This document shows, piece by piece, positions 29,040 through 38,857 of a stretch of 64,000 nt of DNA. The first letter of the stretch is position 1, and every line of letters begins with the position of its first letter. Origin of the DNA: Vibrio sagamiensis NBRC 104589 (GTDB taxonomy: Bacteria > Pseudomonadota > Gammaproteobacteria > Enterobacterales > Vibrionaceae); contig NZ_BJXJ01000013.1 in the NCBI RefSeq assembly GCF_007990935.1, positions 1-64,000 on the forward strand, in the 5' to 3' direction. The translations under genes were made by a program, and so were the position numbers. Under the pieces are notes generated by a model. It did not search any database. It had not been told where the DNA came from and worked only from the letters and a program-made list of their open reading frames with translations.

Positions 29040-30968
29040 TTATTCCTCCAGATTGAGCTTACGGCTTGAGATCTCGTCTTGGATGTATGAGATAAAATCA
29101 TCCACTTTAAACTTGCCAAGATCTTTACCTTTGCGAGTACGAACTGCAATTTCGCCAGCTTCCATTTCTTGGTCACCAACGACAAGCATATATGGTACAC
29201 GCTTCAAAGTGTGTTCGCGGATTTTAAAGCCAATCTTCTCATTTCTCAAGTCCGCTTTTGCTCTAATTCCACTTTTTTGTAGTTTTTGTACAACTTCTTG
29301 AACATAATCTGACTGTTTATCAGTAATATTCATAAGAACAGCTTGCTCTGGCGCCAACCAAGTTGGGAAGAAACCAGCATATTCTTCAATTAGGATACCA
29401 ATGAAACGCTCTAGCGAACCAAGAATTGCTCGGTGAATCATCACCGGAACAAGACGTTCATTGTTTTCACCTACGTAAGTCGCACCTAAACGATTCGGTA
29501 GATTGAAGTCTAACTGAACTGTACCGCACTGCCAAGCACGATCTAAGCAATCGTACAAAGTAAATTCAATTTTAGGTCCATAGAATGCGCCCTCACCTTC
29601 TTGAATCTCGTATGGGATTTCCATCGCTTCAAGAGATTGCTTGAGTGCTTCTTCAGATTGATCCCAGATTTCATCTGAACCAACACGTTTTTCAGGACGA
29701 GTCGACAGCTTAACAACGATGTTATCAAAACCAAACGTTTGATATGTATCGTATACCATCTTGATACAGCTCGTGACTTCTTCTTGAATTTGGCTCTCAG
29801 TACAGAAAATATGAGCATCATCCTGAGTAAAGCCACGCACACGCATAATGCCGTGCAATGCGCCTGATGGTTCGTTACGGTGACATGAGCCAAACTCTGC
29901 CATACGTAGCGGTAGATCACGGTATGATTTTAGACCTTGGTTAAAGATCTGTACGTGACCTGGGCAGTTCATTGGCTTCAATGCATATTCACGGTTCTCT
30001 GAAGAGGTTGTGAACATGGCATCTGCGTATTTGTCCCAGTGACCAGAACGTTCCCAAAGAACACGATCCATAATAAGTGGACCTTTTACCTCTTGGTAAC
30101 CATATTCATCTAGCTTAGAACGCACAAACATTTCAAGGTCGCGGAAGATAGACCAACCATTATGATGCCAGAAAACCATACCTGGTGCTTCTTGCTGCAT
30201 ATGGAATAAATCTAACTGCTTGCCTAGTTTACGGTGGTCACGCTTCGCGGCTTCTTCAAGACGAGTCAGGTGCGCTTTTAGTGCTTTCTTATCGTGGAAA
30301 GCTGTACCGTAGATACGTTGCAGCATTTTATTATCGCTGTTACCACGCCAGTAAGCCCCAGCCACATTCATTAGAGTGAAATGCTGACAAAAACCCATGT
30401 TTGGTACATGTGGACCACGACACATGTCGATGTATTCTTCGTGATGATACAGACCAGGGCGATCGTCACGGGAAACATTTTCGTCAAGAATTTCTACTTT
30501 ATAAGGTTCACCACGCGATTCAAAGGTATCGCGTGCTTCCTGCCAGCTCACTTTTTTCTTAACAACTTCGTACTTAGTTTTCGCAAGCTCTTTCATGCGC
30601 TTTTCAATCTTTTCAAGATCGTCTTGCGTAAGAGACTCGTCGAGATCGATGTCGTAGTAAAAACCATTGTCGATGGTTGGACCGATCGCCATTTTAGCTT
30701 GAGGGTACAACTGCTTAAGAGCGTGACCAAGAAGGTGGGCACAAGAGTGACGAACAATTTCTAGACCGTCTACTTCATCTTTTACAGTGATGATTTCTAG
30801 GCTTGCATCTTCTTCAATAAGATCACATGCATCAACACGGTTACCGTTAACACGACCAGCAATCGTTGCTTTCGCAAGACCAGGACCGATCGATTGCGCA
30901 ACTTCCATTGTTGAAACTGAGTTGTCGAATTGACGCTGACTGCCGTCAGGAAGAGTAATAATAGGCAT
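29040..30968 (-). CDS. thrS: Threonyl-tRNA synthetase
   Basis: 642 residues, the same as E. coli. Domains: TGS (about 1-62, [15 protein letters not shown]), N2 editing domain with the [16 protein letters not shown] zinc/editing site and [12 protein letters not shown], class II catalytic core (motif 2 [31 protein letters not shown]) with zinc ligands Cys/His, and C-terminal anticodon-binding domain. The ATG at 30968 is chosen over an upstream in-frame start because AAAGGA is correctly spaced. Leads the thrS-infC-rpmI-rplT operon. Confidence 0.97.
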   Translation of the reverse strand: MPIITLPDGSQRQFDNSVSTMEVAQSIGPGLAKATIAGRVNGNRVDACDLIEEDASLEIITVKDEVDGLEIVRHSCAHLLGHALKQLYPQAKMAIGPTIDNGFYYDIDLDESLTQDDLEKIEKRMKELAKTKYEVVKKKVSWQEARDTFESRGEPYKVEILDENVSRDDRPGLYHHEEYIDMCRGPHVPNMGFCQHFTLMNVAGAYWRGNSDNKMLQRIYGTAFHDKKALKAHLTRLEEAAKRDHRKLGKQLDLFHMQQEAPGMVFWHHNGWSIFRDLEMFVRSKLDEYGYQEVKGPLIMDRVLWERSGHWDKYADAMFTTSSENREYALKPMNCPGHVQIFNQGLKSYRDLPLRMAEFGSCHRNEPSGALHGIMRVRGFTQDDAHIFCTESQIQEEVTSCIKMVYDTYQTFGFDNIVVKLSTRPEKRVGSDEIWDQSEEALKQSLEAMEIPYEIQEGEGAFYGPKIEFTLYDCLDRAWQCGTVQLDFNLPNRLGATYVGENNERLVPVMIHRAILGSLERFIGILIEEYAGFFPTWLAPEQAVLMNITDKQSDYVQEVVQKLQKSGIRAKADLRNEKIGFKIREHTLKRVPYMLVVGDQEMEAGEIAVRTRKGKDLGKFKVDDFISYIQDEISSRKLNLEE

Positions 30969-31475
30969 GCTATGTCCTTTACAGTGGTGTTGCACACCAA
31001 GCAACACATGAAAGTAAATTAATATATTAATTTCAATGAGTTAAGAAACCCATGAGAGAGATATACGTAAAAAATGGTACAAATTTGGTACAAATACAGA
31101 TGCACACTTATTTATCCCAAATGCATTGTAACGCATTAACATGAAATGACAATAATGGATTGAGTACGAAGCCGAGGAGTTACTTCCCTTTCAAAGGGTA
31201 TTCTATTTTATGAACGTTGGCTATCAGGGTCTTTACACTCTTTACAGCTAACATAAACCTAACTTGAAAGCTCTGAAACTCTTAGAATGTTATCGATATA
31301 TGTTTAATAAATTCGAAAACGTAGCGGAAAACTCTGAAACATGCGACACAGGTGTGCCGCATCTTTTCTTTAATAAGCAGACTTACTTATTTGTAGAACT
31401 ATGTTATCTTTTCAAAGTCAACTTTAACCTATGTTTGGCAAAGAAATATTGATCATAACTTCTCGTAGATTAACT
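30969..31475. other. Gap upstream of thrS
   Basis: No convincing gene. It contains the thrS leader with a direct repeat GGTACAAAT at 31076-31084 and 31087-31095, and a stretch (31200-31470) with a weak 62-codon frame that has no ribosome site and no protein-like features. Confidence 0.45.
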
Positions 31476-33398
31476 CTAAGGTATAATATCAGTCTTCTCA
31501 CTACCAGGTTTTAAAGTGAGTTTGACACATATATGTTGATCATGATTTGCTGAACGAATGATTTTATGAAAACCATTGTTCCCACAACTATCCCCATACT
31601 TACCATACTCTGCAGAGTTTACATCCATTTGCTCTTGCGTTGGGGCAAATATATCATCATTAGCGTCATAATACTTATCGTCACCACTAGTATCGTCCGC
31701 CTCATAGATTGAACCTAAAAGAGGAAATGCCTGAGATGGGGTCCAATCTTTAGGACCAGTGAATTTTATCTTCGTTTTATAGGTATAAAACGAGCGATCA
31801 TTGACAAAATACATATCGCTAGAAGAGGCACTACGGTAATCATCTCTGAATAGAGCCTGATGTCTCCCGTCAGGTAATTCAAAGTAAGCATAGCCATACG
31901 GCTCTGCGTCATCACCTCCATCCCCAAGAACAAAATAGTATTGAGCATCAAGTTCCCATGGGTAGTTTTCCGGTTTATCATCAGGTTGATGAAGTTTTGA
32001 CTCGGTGAGTTTTATTTCAACCTCAGATCTATCGTTCTTCCCACAACCAGTGAAACCTTGCTGATCTAAAGAGTTAAAATCTAGAGCTTCAAACCCAAAC
32101 CCGTAACCTCTTGATAAACAATCATCTAAATTCAAATTATCATCTTTTTCCCAAACGTTTGAGAATACAACCATCTGTTCAGGATAACCATCAAACATAT
32201 CAGAAACCAAATGGCTATAACCGGCAAACCAATGAAGTTTATTTTTTTCATAGTGACGCCTTAAATCACCGTTTTCAGTGAACTGTTGATCAAAAATTTG
32301 AATAGGTTCGACATCTACAAGGTCAAATGGTAATTGGGTATTCTTTATGATGTCTGGCATTGTTTCTAATGCATCATTAATTGCTTCAGAAACTCCTGGC
32401 GTGTCTGAATACTTATCTGCAAAATACTGAGCAGCATCAGCTATTGAAATAACGTGGGCTGAAGGAAGTACATACATTTGACCATAAGGTTCAATCCTAG
32501 AAACTTCTCCATTGTTAATAAATTGATAGTTACCTTTAATAGATCGATGTACCTGTTTGGAATTCTTTTGCTGGGAATCGCTTATGAGTGCAACAGATGG
32601 GTTCGTTACCCATACACCACTTGCATCACGGATAAGATTAATAACTACAGGGAGCATTGCTACAATTTCCCCCATCGACTGGTCAGGATCGAGATTTAGC
32701 TCAGAGACCCTATCAATAAGATCTTGAATCGTATTGATTGTTCGGTGGTCACCTGATACTAATTTTGTTGCAGGAGTTATAATAGGGGGCAAATCTTGCA
32801 ACACATCGGGCATTTGCTCATTCACCCCTACTTGAGAAAGGTTAAACACCTGTTTACCACTACAAACCGTATCACCGTGTTTAACGATATTACAAGAAAC
32901 CGTTAAGTTTTGAAGATCAAGACTCCCTTTGGCTTCAAATTCAACATTGTAGAGGTACTGTTGAAGGAAAGACACACTTTCTGCAGCAGAATCGTAAACA
33001 GTACTTGAATCCCATAGCACTATCTCTTTTTCCGCCACTACATTCTCATCTGGCAAAACAATCTTTATTGAACCTTGAAGTTCTGCACGGGCCATAATGT
33101 CATTGGTACTTATAAACAATTCATTTAGGTCTTTTAAATTATTAAATTTATCAATAATGTCAATCAGACCACCAACATTCAAGTGCAAAGAATCATATTC
33201 AGCAAAATTAAGGATACCAGTAAATCGGTAACGTCGAACTTCATCACTTTTGATATTCTTAACACTTTGAAGTTGTTGAGCATGCGCACTGTATACAGAT
33301 AACTCTTGTTTAAATAAATCTGATGCCTCTGCAGCATAGACAGAGTTCAGACTTGGACAGAGAAGAAATAGCATTTGTAAAGTTTTGTTAAGCTTCAT
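31476..33398 (-). CDS. Large secreted protein of unknown function
   Basis: Not recognised. About 640 residues with a signal peptide (MKLNKTLQMLFLLCPSLNSVYA). The N-terminal 180 residues are rich in beta-strand-like alternation and contain LDLQNLTVSCNIVKHGDTVCSG (two Cys). The C-terminal third is Asp-, Gly- and Tyr-rich (GDGGDDAEPYGYAYFELPDG, DDTSGDDKYYDANDDIFAP) and has four or more Cys in likely pairs, suggesting an extracellular, Ca-binding-like domain; this is inference. I prefer the ATG at 33398, which gives a clean signal peptide, over a TTG three codons earlier. AT-rich and alone next to a type III effector-like pair. Confidence 0.7.
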   Translation of the reverse strand: MKLNKTLQMLFLLCPSLNSVYAAEASDLFKQELSVYSAHAQQLQSVKNIKSDEVRRYRFTGILNFAEYDSLHLNVGGLIDIIDKFNNLKDLNELFISTNDIMARAELQGSIKIVLPDENVVAEKEIVLWDSSTVYDSAAESVSFLQQYLYNVEFEAKGSLDLQNLTVSCNIVKHGDTVCSGKQVFNLSQVGVNEQMPDVLQDLPPIITPATKLVSGDHRTINTIQDLIDRVSELNLDPDQSMGEIVAMLPVVINLIRDASGVWVTNPSVALISDSQQKNSKQVHRSIKGNYQFINNGEVSRIEPYGQMYVLPSAHVISIADAAQYFADKYSDTPGVSEAINDALETMPDIIKNTQLPFDLVDVEPIQIFDQQFTENGDLRRHYEKNKLHWFAGYSHLVSDMFDGYPEQMVVFSNVWEKDDNLNLDDCLSRGYGFGFEALDFNSLDQQGFTGCGKNDRSEVEIKLTESKLHQPDDKPENYPWELDAQYYFVLGDGGDDAEPYGYAYFELPDGRHQALFRDDYRSASSSDMYFVNDRSFYTYKTKIKFTGPKDWTPSQAFPLLGSIYEADDTSGDDKYYDANDDIFAPTQEQMDVNSAEYGKYGDSCGNNGFHKIIRSANHDQHICVKLTLKPGSEKTDIIP

Positions 33399-33906
33399 AT
33401 AAAACAACCTTTTTTTTGTTAATGAAATTACACCTTATTGAATATTTTATTTTTTGTTGAGTTGATTTATAAAGAGTTGAGAATAGAAGTTTAAATATTT
33501 TTTTTAATTACAGAATTATTACATTTTGTCGACACACTGTTGTTTTTTTCACCAAGAAAAAATTACCCCTTAATGTAACTTTAAAGGGGGGTATTGCAAT
33601 AACCATATGAAGTTCTGAATGTCTTCTTCTCCCATTAACGCAACAAAGAAGCCGCTTATCAATTTCTAAAACGCTGCTTACGCCCCTATTAAAAATTTTA
33701 TCGAAGCCCCTATTTCCCCTGGAACTTAGATAACGATTCAATCATCGACATTAATGACCTGCTGAGTTTTGAGCATATACATTATATTGATATTTCTTCC
33801 TCTTTTATCGATTCTAAAATAGATCGGCCATTACTGATAACAATCGCTTTAATTTGTGGCTAAGGTACGTGCAAATGAAGTTAACCTTGCAGTAAGGAAG
33901 AATTAA
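33399..33906. other. AT-rich gap before the effector-like gene
   Basis: No convincing gene. It contains an imperfect hairpin (CCCCTTAA / TTAAAGGGG around 33566-33590) and poly-T stretches. A 77-codon minus-strand frame here is composition-driven and not supported. Confidence 0.4.
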
Positions 33907-34647
33907 ATGTCGATTAGTAGTATTAACCCCGCAATTACAAATGCAATTAGAAATGAAATTAGCAATAAATTACAATCTGATAAAGTAAATTCGGGTGAAG
34001 AACAGAGATTCCCCCTTAACTTAGGTACAGGTAAAGATTACACCATTACCGTGGATAGAAGTGGGCAAGTTTCTGCAACTCGGGATTTAGGAGATTTATC
34101 AGGGCTAAAACGAATTATGAACGCTGTATCTGATTTTTTCAGCAGAGTTATCAACAATAATGAGAGCGCTCAGATAAAAACAGAAGTGCAAAAACAAATA
34201 AAGGACATCACTGTACAACAAATAAAGGACATCACTGTACAACAGGACATCACTGTACAAAACTTAGTGAAAGTAGCCTTTAACCAAACAGCTGGTGATT
34301 TTAAGAATGCCACCCAATTTTTAAAACCTGACACTGATCCTTCGACAGCAACATTCGACGATGTCACGGATGCCAACAAGAAACGTTTAGGCCTAGAAAA
34401 TATGGATAGTGGAACACTAGAGTTCATTTACCAAAATTTCTCTAGCTTTATCATGGGTAAAGATGCCATTTTTAGTCGTCTGACCGATGAGTTTTTACAG
34501 CAAGCCCCAGCTTTAGCTGGTGATCCGAAGAAACTGATTGAGCTAAGAAATCAAAATGAAGACCTCAATCATAGAGCGAATGCGGAATTTAACGCTCAGT
34601 TCATAGCGCCATATAATCAACAAAAGAACCAAGGTTTACAGGACTAA
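33907..34647 (+). CDS. Putative type III secretion effector, VopS-like N-terminus
   Basis: 246 residues, no signal peptide. The first 120 residues (SSINPAITNAIRNEI, then GKDYTITVDRSGQVSATRD, then LKRIMNAVSDFFSRV, then NNNESAQIKTEV) follow the order and pattern of the secretion and phosphoinositide/chaperone-binding region of Vibrio VopS as I remember it. No Fic motif (HPFxxGNGR) follows; the C-terminal 110 residues (STATFDDVTDANKKRLGLENM, EFIYQNFSSFIMGKDAIFSRL) are unrecognised and alpha-helical. A short tandem repeat encodes KDITVQQ copies near residue 100. A chaperone-like gene follows after 14 bases. AAGGAAG precedes the ATG. Effector assignment is inference. Confidence 0.6.
   Translation: MSISSINPAITNAIRNEISNKLQSDKVNSGEEQRFPLNLGTGKDYTITVDRSGQVSATRDLGDLSGLKRIMNAVSDFFSRVINNNESAQIKTEVQKQIKDITVQQIKDITVQQDITVQNLVKVAFNQTAGDFKNATQFLKPDTDPSTATFDDVTDANKKRLGLENMDSGTLEFIYQNFSSFIMGKDAIFSRLTDEFLQQAPALAGDPKKLIELRNQNEDLNHRANAEFNAQFIAPYNQQKNQGLQD
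34198..34260 (+). repeat. 24-bp in-frame tandem repeat inside the effector-like gene
   Basis: Two copies of ATAAAGGACATCACTGTACA... (24 bp) plus a third partial copy starting GACATCACTG. Encodes IKDITVQQ, IKDITVQQ and DITVQ. Length is a multiple of three, so copy-number change keeps the frame. Confidence 0.92.
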
Positions 34648-34661
34648 CAGGAATAATTAGC

Positions 34662-35135
34662 GTGGATATATATCAAAAAATACTCGCTGAATTGGCCGTT
34701 GAACAGCTGAGTTTTGATGAGAACCAAGTCTGCTGCTTTAAAGTTCATTCAGCAGCGAGTCCCGAGGGCTCCCCTTACGTTGTCAATATAGTCGGTAATA
34801 CCGTCTTACAGGAGTTAGCCTTATCTGTAACGACAACAGTGTCTATCCCGAGTCAGGTTCCTAAGTCGCTTTTCTCGTTGTTTGCGGAGTACGCTATGGG
34901 ACCTCTTCGCGGTGACCCAGGTATCGGTGTTTTTGCAGGTACTGAACAGGCATCTGTTTTCACCACAATCAGTTTAGCTGATTACCGTTCTGGATTGATT
35001 CAAGAAACGTTAGCAGAGTTGCTTGAGAAAGCACATGAATGGGATGAGCTTCTATTAGATAATGAGGCTACTGGACAAGAACAGGAAATAACGCCTGCTA
35101 CTCAGTCTTTCAGCTCAAGTAATATTAGAGTTTGA
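34662..35135 (+). CDS. Putative type III chaperone (CesT-like)
   Basis: 157 residues, acidic, no signal peptide, GTG start after AGGA. The layout is like class I chaperones: first helix DIYQKILAELAVEQLSFDENQVCCFKV, strands (GSPYVVNIVGNTVL, ALSVTTTVSIP), a helical dimer segment with LLFAEYAM-like text (KSLFSLFAEYAMGPLRGDPGIGVFAG), VFTTISLADYRSGLIQETLAELLEKAHEWDELL as final helix. It follows the effector-like gene in the usual effector-chaperone order. The very C-terminus (ATQSFSSSNIRV) is unusual. Its stop begins a 35-bp duplication. Confidence 0.55.
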   Translation: MDIYQKILAELAVEQLSFDENQVCCFKVHSAASPEGSPYVVNIVGNTVLQELALSVTTTVSIPSQVPKSLFSLFAEYAMGPLRGDPGIGVFAGTEQASVFTTISLADYRSGLIQETLAELLEKAHEWDELLLDNEATGQEQEITPATQSFSSSNIRV

Positions 35136-35199
35136 GTTACTAGTTAATTTATGCTCTATTTTTAATTTGAGTTACTAGTTAATTTATGCTCTATTTTTA
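35131..35199. repeat. 35-bp tandem duplication at the chaperone stop
   Basis: TTTGAGTTACTAGTTAATTT...CTATTTTTA occurs twice, at 35131-35164 and 35166-35199, with no mismatches. The first copy begins just before the chaperone stop codon. A recent local duplication. Confidence 0.95.
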
Positions 35200-35226
35200 A
35201 ATAGTTAGATTGATGTTAATAAACCA

Positions 35227-35254
35227 ATCCACTTTGCCAAAAGGCAATGTGGAT
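35227..35254. other. Hairpin downstream of the chaperone-like gene
   Basis: ATCCACTTTGCC / GGCAATGTGGAT with an AAAA loop: 12-bp stem with one T-T mismatch. No T-run follows on the plus strand, so a terminator role is uncertain. The rest of 35200-35500 is non-coding as far as I see. Confidence 0.5.
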
Positions 35255-35503
35255 CCCTCGGGCGGCTGACTTCTAATTCGTGATTTTTACGCTTTGGTTT
35301 GGGGCACAGCGAAAGAACAACCCGGAAAAATGTGCTTGCTATATTAATAAAAACTTGCTCAAGTAAGATCAGTTGCTTAGTTACCCCCATCACACTAACG
35401 AAATCAGCCATACCACGAACAACATAAAATCCATCTGGTAATATCTGATTGTCACCATTTTTGTGACAAGCCCACTTGGCAATGTCGTTCCTATGAAGGT
35501 GAC

Positions 35504-36247
35504 TTAAAGAATTAAAATCGGCCTTATCGCTGACGTAATTTGTGCTTCACTTGCATCAAGTGGTAACGAAAATGCACGGTATTGATCACCGGATGTGCTG
35601 AAAGAGCGGTCAATCTCCGCTAAACAGTGAACCGTTTGTCCATCTAATATGAATGATAATTCTATTTCCTTTGTGGCAATAAAACCACGATTACGAAACT
35701 CTAACTCTTGGTAAATACCAGAGCGAGAGGCAAATTGATCGCCTCGCAAGAAACCTTTCTCGACATCCGCTTTAACCATATTAAAATCCGCTTGTTCAAT
35801 CGCATTGATAACTCTTGCGACAACCGGTAATGGTTTGACTTCAATATAATCTCGATCACGAGGATCCATCGCGAAACTGATGTCTAACGTCGTTTCAACC
35901 CAAACATGGCACTGATTTTTTGCTGCATTGACCGCGGTGATTGGTGTTTCATCATGAAGATTAAGTTCAAAAGGTATCTGCTTTTCTTCGTTTGGCTGAA
36001 TCACAAAAGGCTCGACAGCTTTTAATTGGTCAATCGTGAAGGTTTCGTACGACACACTGTCATCTGTCTCCACTTTCATCTCTGTATTGAGGTTCAGAGT
36101 AATCGCGTCGACCTGCTGCTCTACATCTCCGCCCTTGATTTGAATTGTACCGCGTAATGTTGAGCCTTGATAAACGCTCATTTCTTCCAAAACCGTATCA
36201 ACTTTTGCAGCACCGATACCTAGTGAGGCTTTTAATTTTTTTAGCAT
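35504..36247 (-). CDS. Spo0M/SpoOM-like arrestin-fold protein
   Basis: About 247 residues. MLKKLKASLGIGAAKVDTVLEE and GSTLRGTIQIKGGDVEQQVDAITLNLNTE, then IPFELNLHDETPI, match the Spo0M (sporulation-control protein) family, an arrestin-like beta-sandwich of unclear role in non-sporulating bacteria. I chose the ATG at 36247 because AGAAGGG precedes it and family proteins start MLKKL; the frame extends 22 codons further. Divergent from hutI. Confidence 0.88.
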   Translation of the reverse strand: MLKKLKASLGIGAAKVDTVLEEMSVYQGSTLRGTIQIKGGDVEQQVDAITLNLNTEMKVETDDSVSYETFTIDQLKAVEPFVIQPNEEKQIPFELNLHDETPITAVNAAKNQCHVWVETTLDISFAMDPRDRDYIEVKPLPVVARVINAIEQADFNMVKADVEKGFLRGDQFASRSGIYQELEFRNRGFIATKEIELSFILDGQTVHCLAEIDRSFSTSGDQYRAFSLPLDASEAQITSAIRPILIL

Positions 36248-36514
36248 ATAACCCTTCTGTGACGACTGAATTCGTGTGAAGTTATTATTTGAACACATCA
36301 TTCGTTTTTCCATGGTATGTTCCCCGAGTATGACCTCTCATTGGCTAGGCTCAAGTGTCTGTTTACACGTCAAATTCCGGCGGTGCAAGTGATAGATTTA
36401 AAGAATGTGGTTTGATCCCAAATCCTAACGCACAAAATCTACCCACTGGTTTGCAATTTGCTCAAAGCTTGCTCAATATCTAATCTCAACGGCAGATACA
36501 TTGAGAAAGATTTC

Positions 36515-37762
36515 ATGGATTTACTCATCGAAAATGCTCATCTGGTCACCATGCAAAACGGCATTCAAGGATACGAAGCCATTAAATGTGGTCGCCTATC
36601 AATTAAATCAGGAAAAATTGCAGCGGTAAGCTCTAAACCTTTTGGTGAGGATACCCCAGATGTTGAAGCACTTTTAGAGCCTAGCCAATTTTGTCAGACG
36701 TTAGATTTGCAAGGCAAACTTGTCACCCCCGGCCTTATTGATTGCCATACTCACCTGATCTATGCCGGCAATCGTGCTCATGAGTTTGAAATGCGCTTAA
36801 AGGGCAGCTCCTATCAAGAGATTGCCCGTCAAGGAGGAGGGATTCTTTCCACTGTAAGGGACACTCGCCGAGCATCACAGGAACAACTCGTTGAAATAGC
36901 GCTTCCAAGGCTGGATGGCCTATTGGCGAGTGGCGTCACCTCAGTAGAAATAAAGTCGGGCTACGGGCTAACACTAAAAGACGAAATCAAAATGTTGCGC
37001 GCAGCAAAAGCGTTAGAAAACGAACGAAGAGTCAAAGTCTCCCCGACTTTACTTGCTGCCCACGCATTACCTCCAGAATATCAGCACCGTTCGGATGACT
37101 ATATACAGTACATCTGTCAAGAAATGATTCCTTTAGTCGCAGAAGAAAAACTCGCAACAAGTGTCGATGTTTTTTGTGAATCAATCGGTTTTACGCTCGA
37201 GCAAACCGAGCGTATTTTTATCGCGGCCCATAAGCATGGCTTAGGCGTAAAAGGACACAATGAGCAACTTTCTAATATGGGCGGGGCGGCCCTGACAGCC
37301 AAATATAACGGTCTATCCGCCGACCATATCGAATACCTTGATGAGCAAGGCGTCTTAGCTCTCGCCCACTCTTCTACCGTAGCGACCTTATTACCTGGTG
37401 CCTTTTATTACCTAAATGAAATCCAGAAGCCTCCGATTGCGCTATTAAGGGAACATCAGGTGCCAATCGCAATTGCAACCGATCACAACCCCGGAACCTC
37501 TCCTTTTGCCGATTTAACTTTAATGATGAATATGGCTTGTACTCTGTTCCATTTAACGCCAGAAGAAGCATTACGAGGGGTTACTCAACATGCGGCAAAA
37601 GCTCTCGGTTTTGAAACGAAAAGAGGAAAAATTGAAGCTGGTTTTGAGGCTGATTTAACCCTATGGGATATCTCTCACCCCGCAGATTTAAGTTACCAAT
37701 TTGGACCAAAACGCCTTATCGGTCGTATTGTTGATGGTGAGTACACGTTACACAGGGAGTAA
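36515..37762 (+). CDS. hutI: Imidazolonepropionase
   Basis: Metal-dependent amidohydrolase of about 415 residues that opens 4-imidazolone-5-propanoate to N-formimino-glutamate, step 3 of histidine degradation. [25 protein letters not shown] carries the HxH metal ligands; [32 protein letters not shown] and [14 protein letters not shown] carry the other ligands and the catalytic Asp. The ATG at 36515 ([13 protein letters not shown]) follows GAGAAAG; the frame opens 19 codons earlier. First gene of hutIGUH. Confidence 0.95.
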   Translation: MDLLIENAHLVTMQNGIQGYEAIKCGRLSIKSGKIAAVSSKPFGEDTPDVEALLEPSQFCQTLDLQGKLVTPGLIDCHTHLIYAGNRAHEFEMRLKGSSYQEIARQGGGILSTVRDTRRASQEQLVEIALPRLDGLLASGVTSVEIKSGYGLTLKDEIKMLRAAKALENERRVKVSPTLLAAHALPPEYQHRSDDYIQYICQEMIPLVAEEKLATSVDVFCESIGFTLEQTERIFIAAHKHGLGVKGHNEQLSNMGGAALTAKYNGLSADHIEYLDEQGVLALAHSSTVATLLPGAFYYLNEIQKPPIALLREHQVPIAIATDHNPGTSPFADLTLMMNMACTLFHLTPEEALRGVTQHAAKALGFETKRGKIEAGFEADLTLWDISHPADLSYQFGPKRLIGRIVDGEYTLHRE

Positions 37763-37766
37763 CTGC

Positions 37767-38786
37767 ATGGTAGATAATATTCAACTATCCTCAGGTTTTC
37801 ATTGGCAAGGTCGGTGCGATACAGAAGACGGCGCTTTGGGGCAACGTATTCACAATGTGATTACGAATACCGAGGTAAATAAGTTAAAGGAGTCTCCCTC
37901 TGGTATTTCAATCCTTGGCTTCGCTACCGATGCTGGCGTCGCAAGAAATAAAGGCCGAATTGGGGCAAAAAAGTCGCCCGACTTAATTCGCAGGGCCCTT
38001 GCCAATCTTGCTTGGCATAAGGATGCACCACTCTACGATCTTGGAACTCTTACCTGTGAAGATGATCTATTAGAGACCAGTCAAGCTCAGTGTGCGGAGA
38101 TGATTGCTTCTGCCCTGCCATTTTCTCCTGTCATCGTGTTGGGTGGTGGTCATGAAATAGCCTGGAGCTCATTTAGTGGCCTAGCTCAATTTGTTAAATC
38201 TACTTTCCACTCTAAATCCGTTACTCAGCCACCTCGAATTGGGATCATTAATTTTGATGCCCACTTTGATCTACGTGCATACCAAAACCCTTTAAATGAC
38301 GTGAGGCCCAGTTCTGGTACCCCCTTTCTTCAGATTCATGATTTTTGCCAGCAAAACCAATGGCCTTTCCATTATGCTTGTCTCGGCGTTAGCCGCAGCA
38401 GCAATACTCAGGCGTTATACCAAAGAGCGAACGAACTGGGCGTTTGGTATGTTGAAGATGCCTTATTAGGGGCACATATTGATCAAAACCATGTAGAACA
38501 CTTAGAGCAATTACAACAGTTTATTGGGCACTGTGACTACCTTTACCTAACGATTGATTTAGACGTTTTTCCGGCTTCTCAAGCACCAGGGGTCAGTGCT
38601 CCCTCTTCCAGAGGCGTAAGCTATGACACATTAGCGCCATTTCTCGATATTGTTCTACACAACAAAGAAAAACTGCTATTAGCCGATATCGCAGAATATA
38701 ACCCGACCTACGACGTTGATAGCCAAACGGCACGCCTTGCTGCACGCTTATGCTGGGCAATTGCCGATGCGATGGCTGAGAGTTAG
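37767..38786 (+). CDS. hutG: Formimidoylglutamase
   Basis: Ureohydrolase (arginase-family) enzyme of about 339 residues hydrolysing N-formimidoyl-glutamate to Glu and formamide. Mn ligand motifs are present: [22 protein letters not shown] and [20 protein letters not shown]. The ATG at 37767, four bases after the hutI stop, is preceded by GGGAG. The frame opens 22 codons earlier inside hutI, which is not used. Confidence 0.95.
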   Translation: MVDNIQLSSGFHWQGRCDTEDGALGQRIHNVITNTEVNKLKESPSGISILGFATDAGVARNKGRIGAKKSPDLIRRALANLAWHKDAPLYDLGTLTCEDDLLETSQAQCAEMIASALPFSPVIVLGGGHEIAWSSFSGLAQFVKSTFHSKSVTQPPRIGIINFDAHFDLRAYQNPLNDVRPSSGTPFLQIHDFCQQNQWPFHYACLGVSRSSNTQALYQRANELGVWYVEDALLGAHIDQNHVEHLEQLQQFIGHCDYLYLTIDLDVFPASQAPGVSAPSSRGVSYDTLAPFLDIVLHNKEKLLLADIAEYNPTYDVDSQTARLAARLCWAIADAMAES

Positions 38787-38857
38787 CCACAAAGCAAAGT
38801 ATCACCGTGACAAGCCAATAACATTCAAAGACACACAATAATGAAAGGACGCATGAC

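Noticed and set aside
31264..31452. 62-codon plus-strand frame after thrS promoter region
   Set aside because: No ribosome site and no recognisable structure; AT-rich chance frame.
33508..33741. 77-codon minus-strand frame
   Set aside because: No ribosome site, no protein-like pattern, lies over a hairpin and poly-T.
35205..35411. 68-codon minus-strand frame
   Set aside because: Overlaps the hairpin and repeat; residues are not protein-like.
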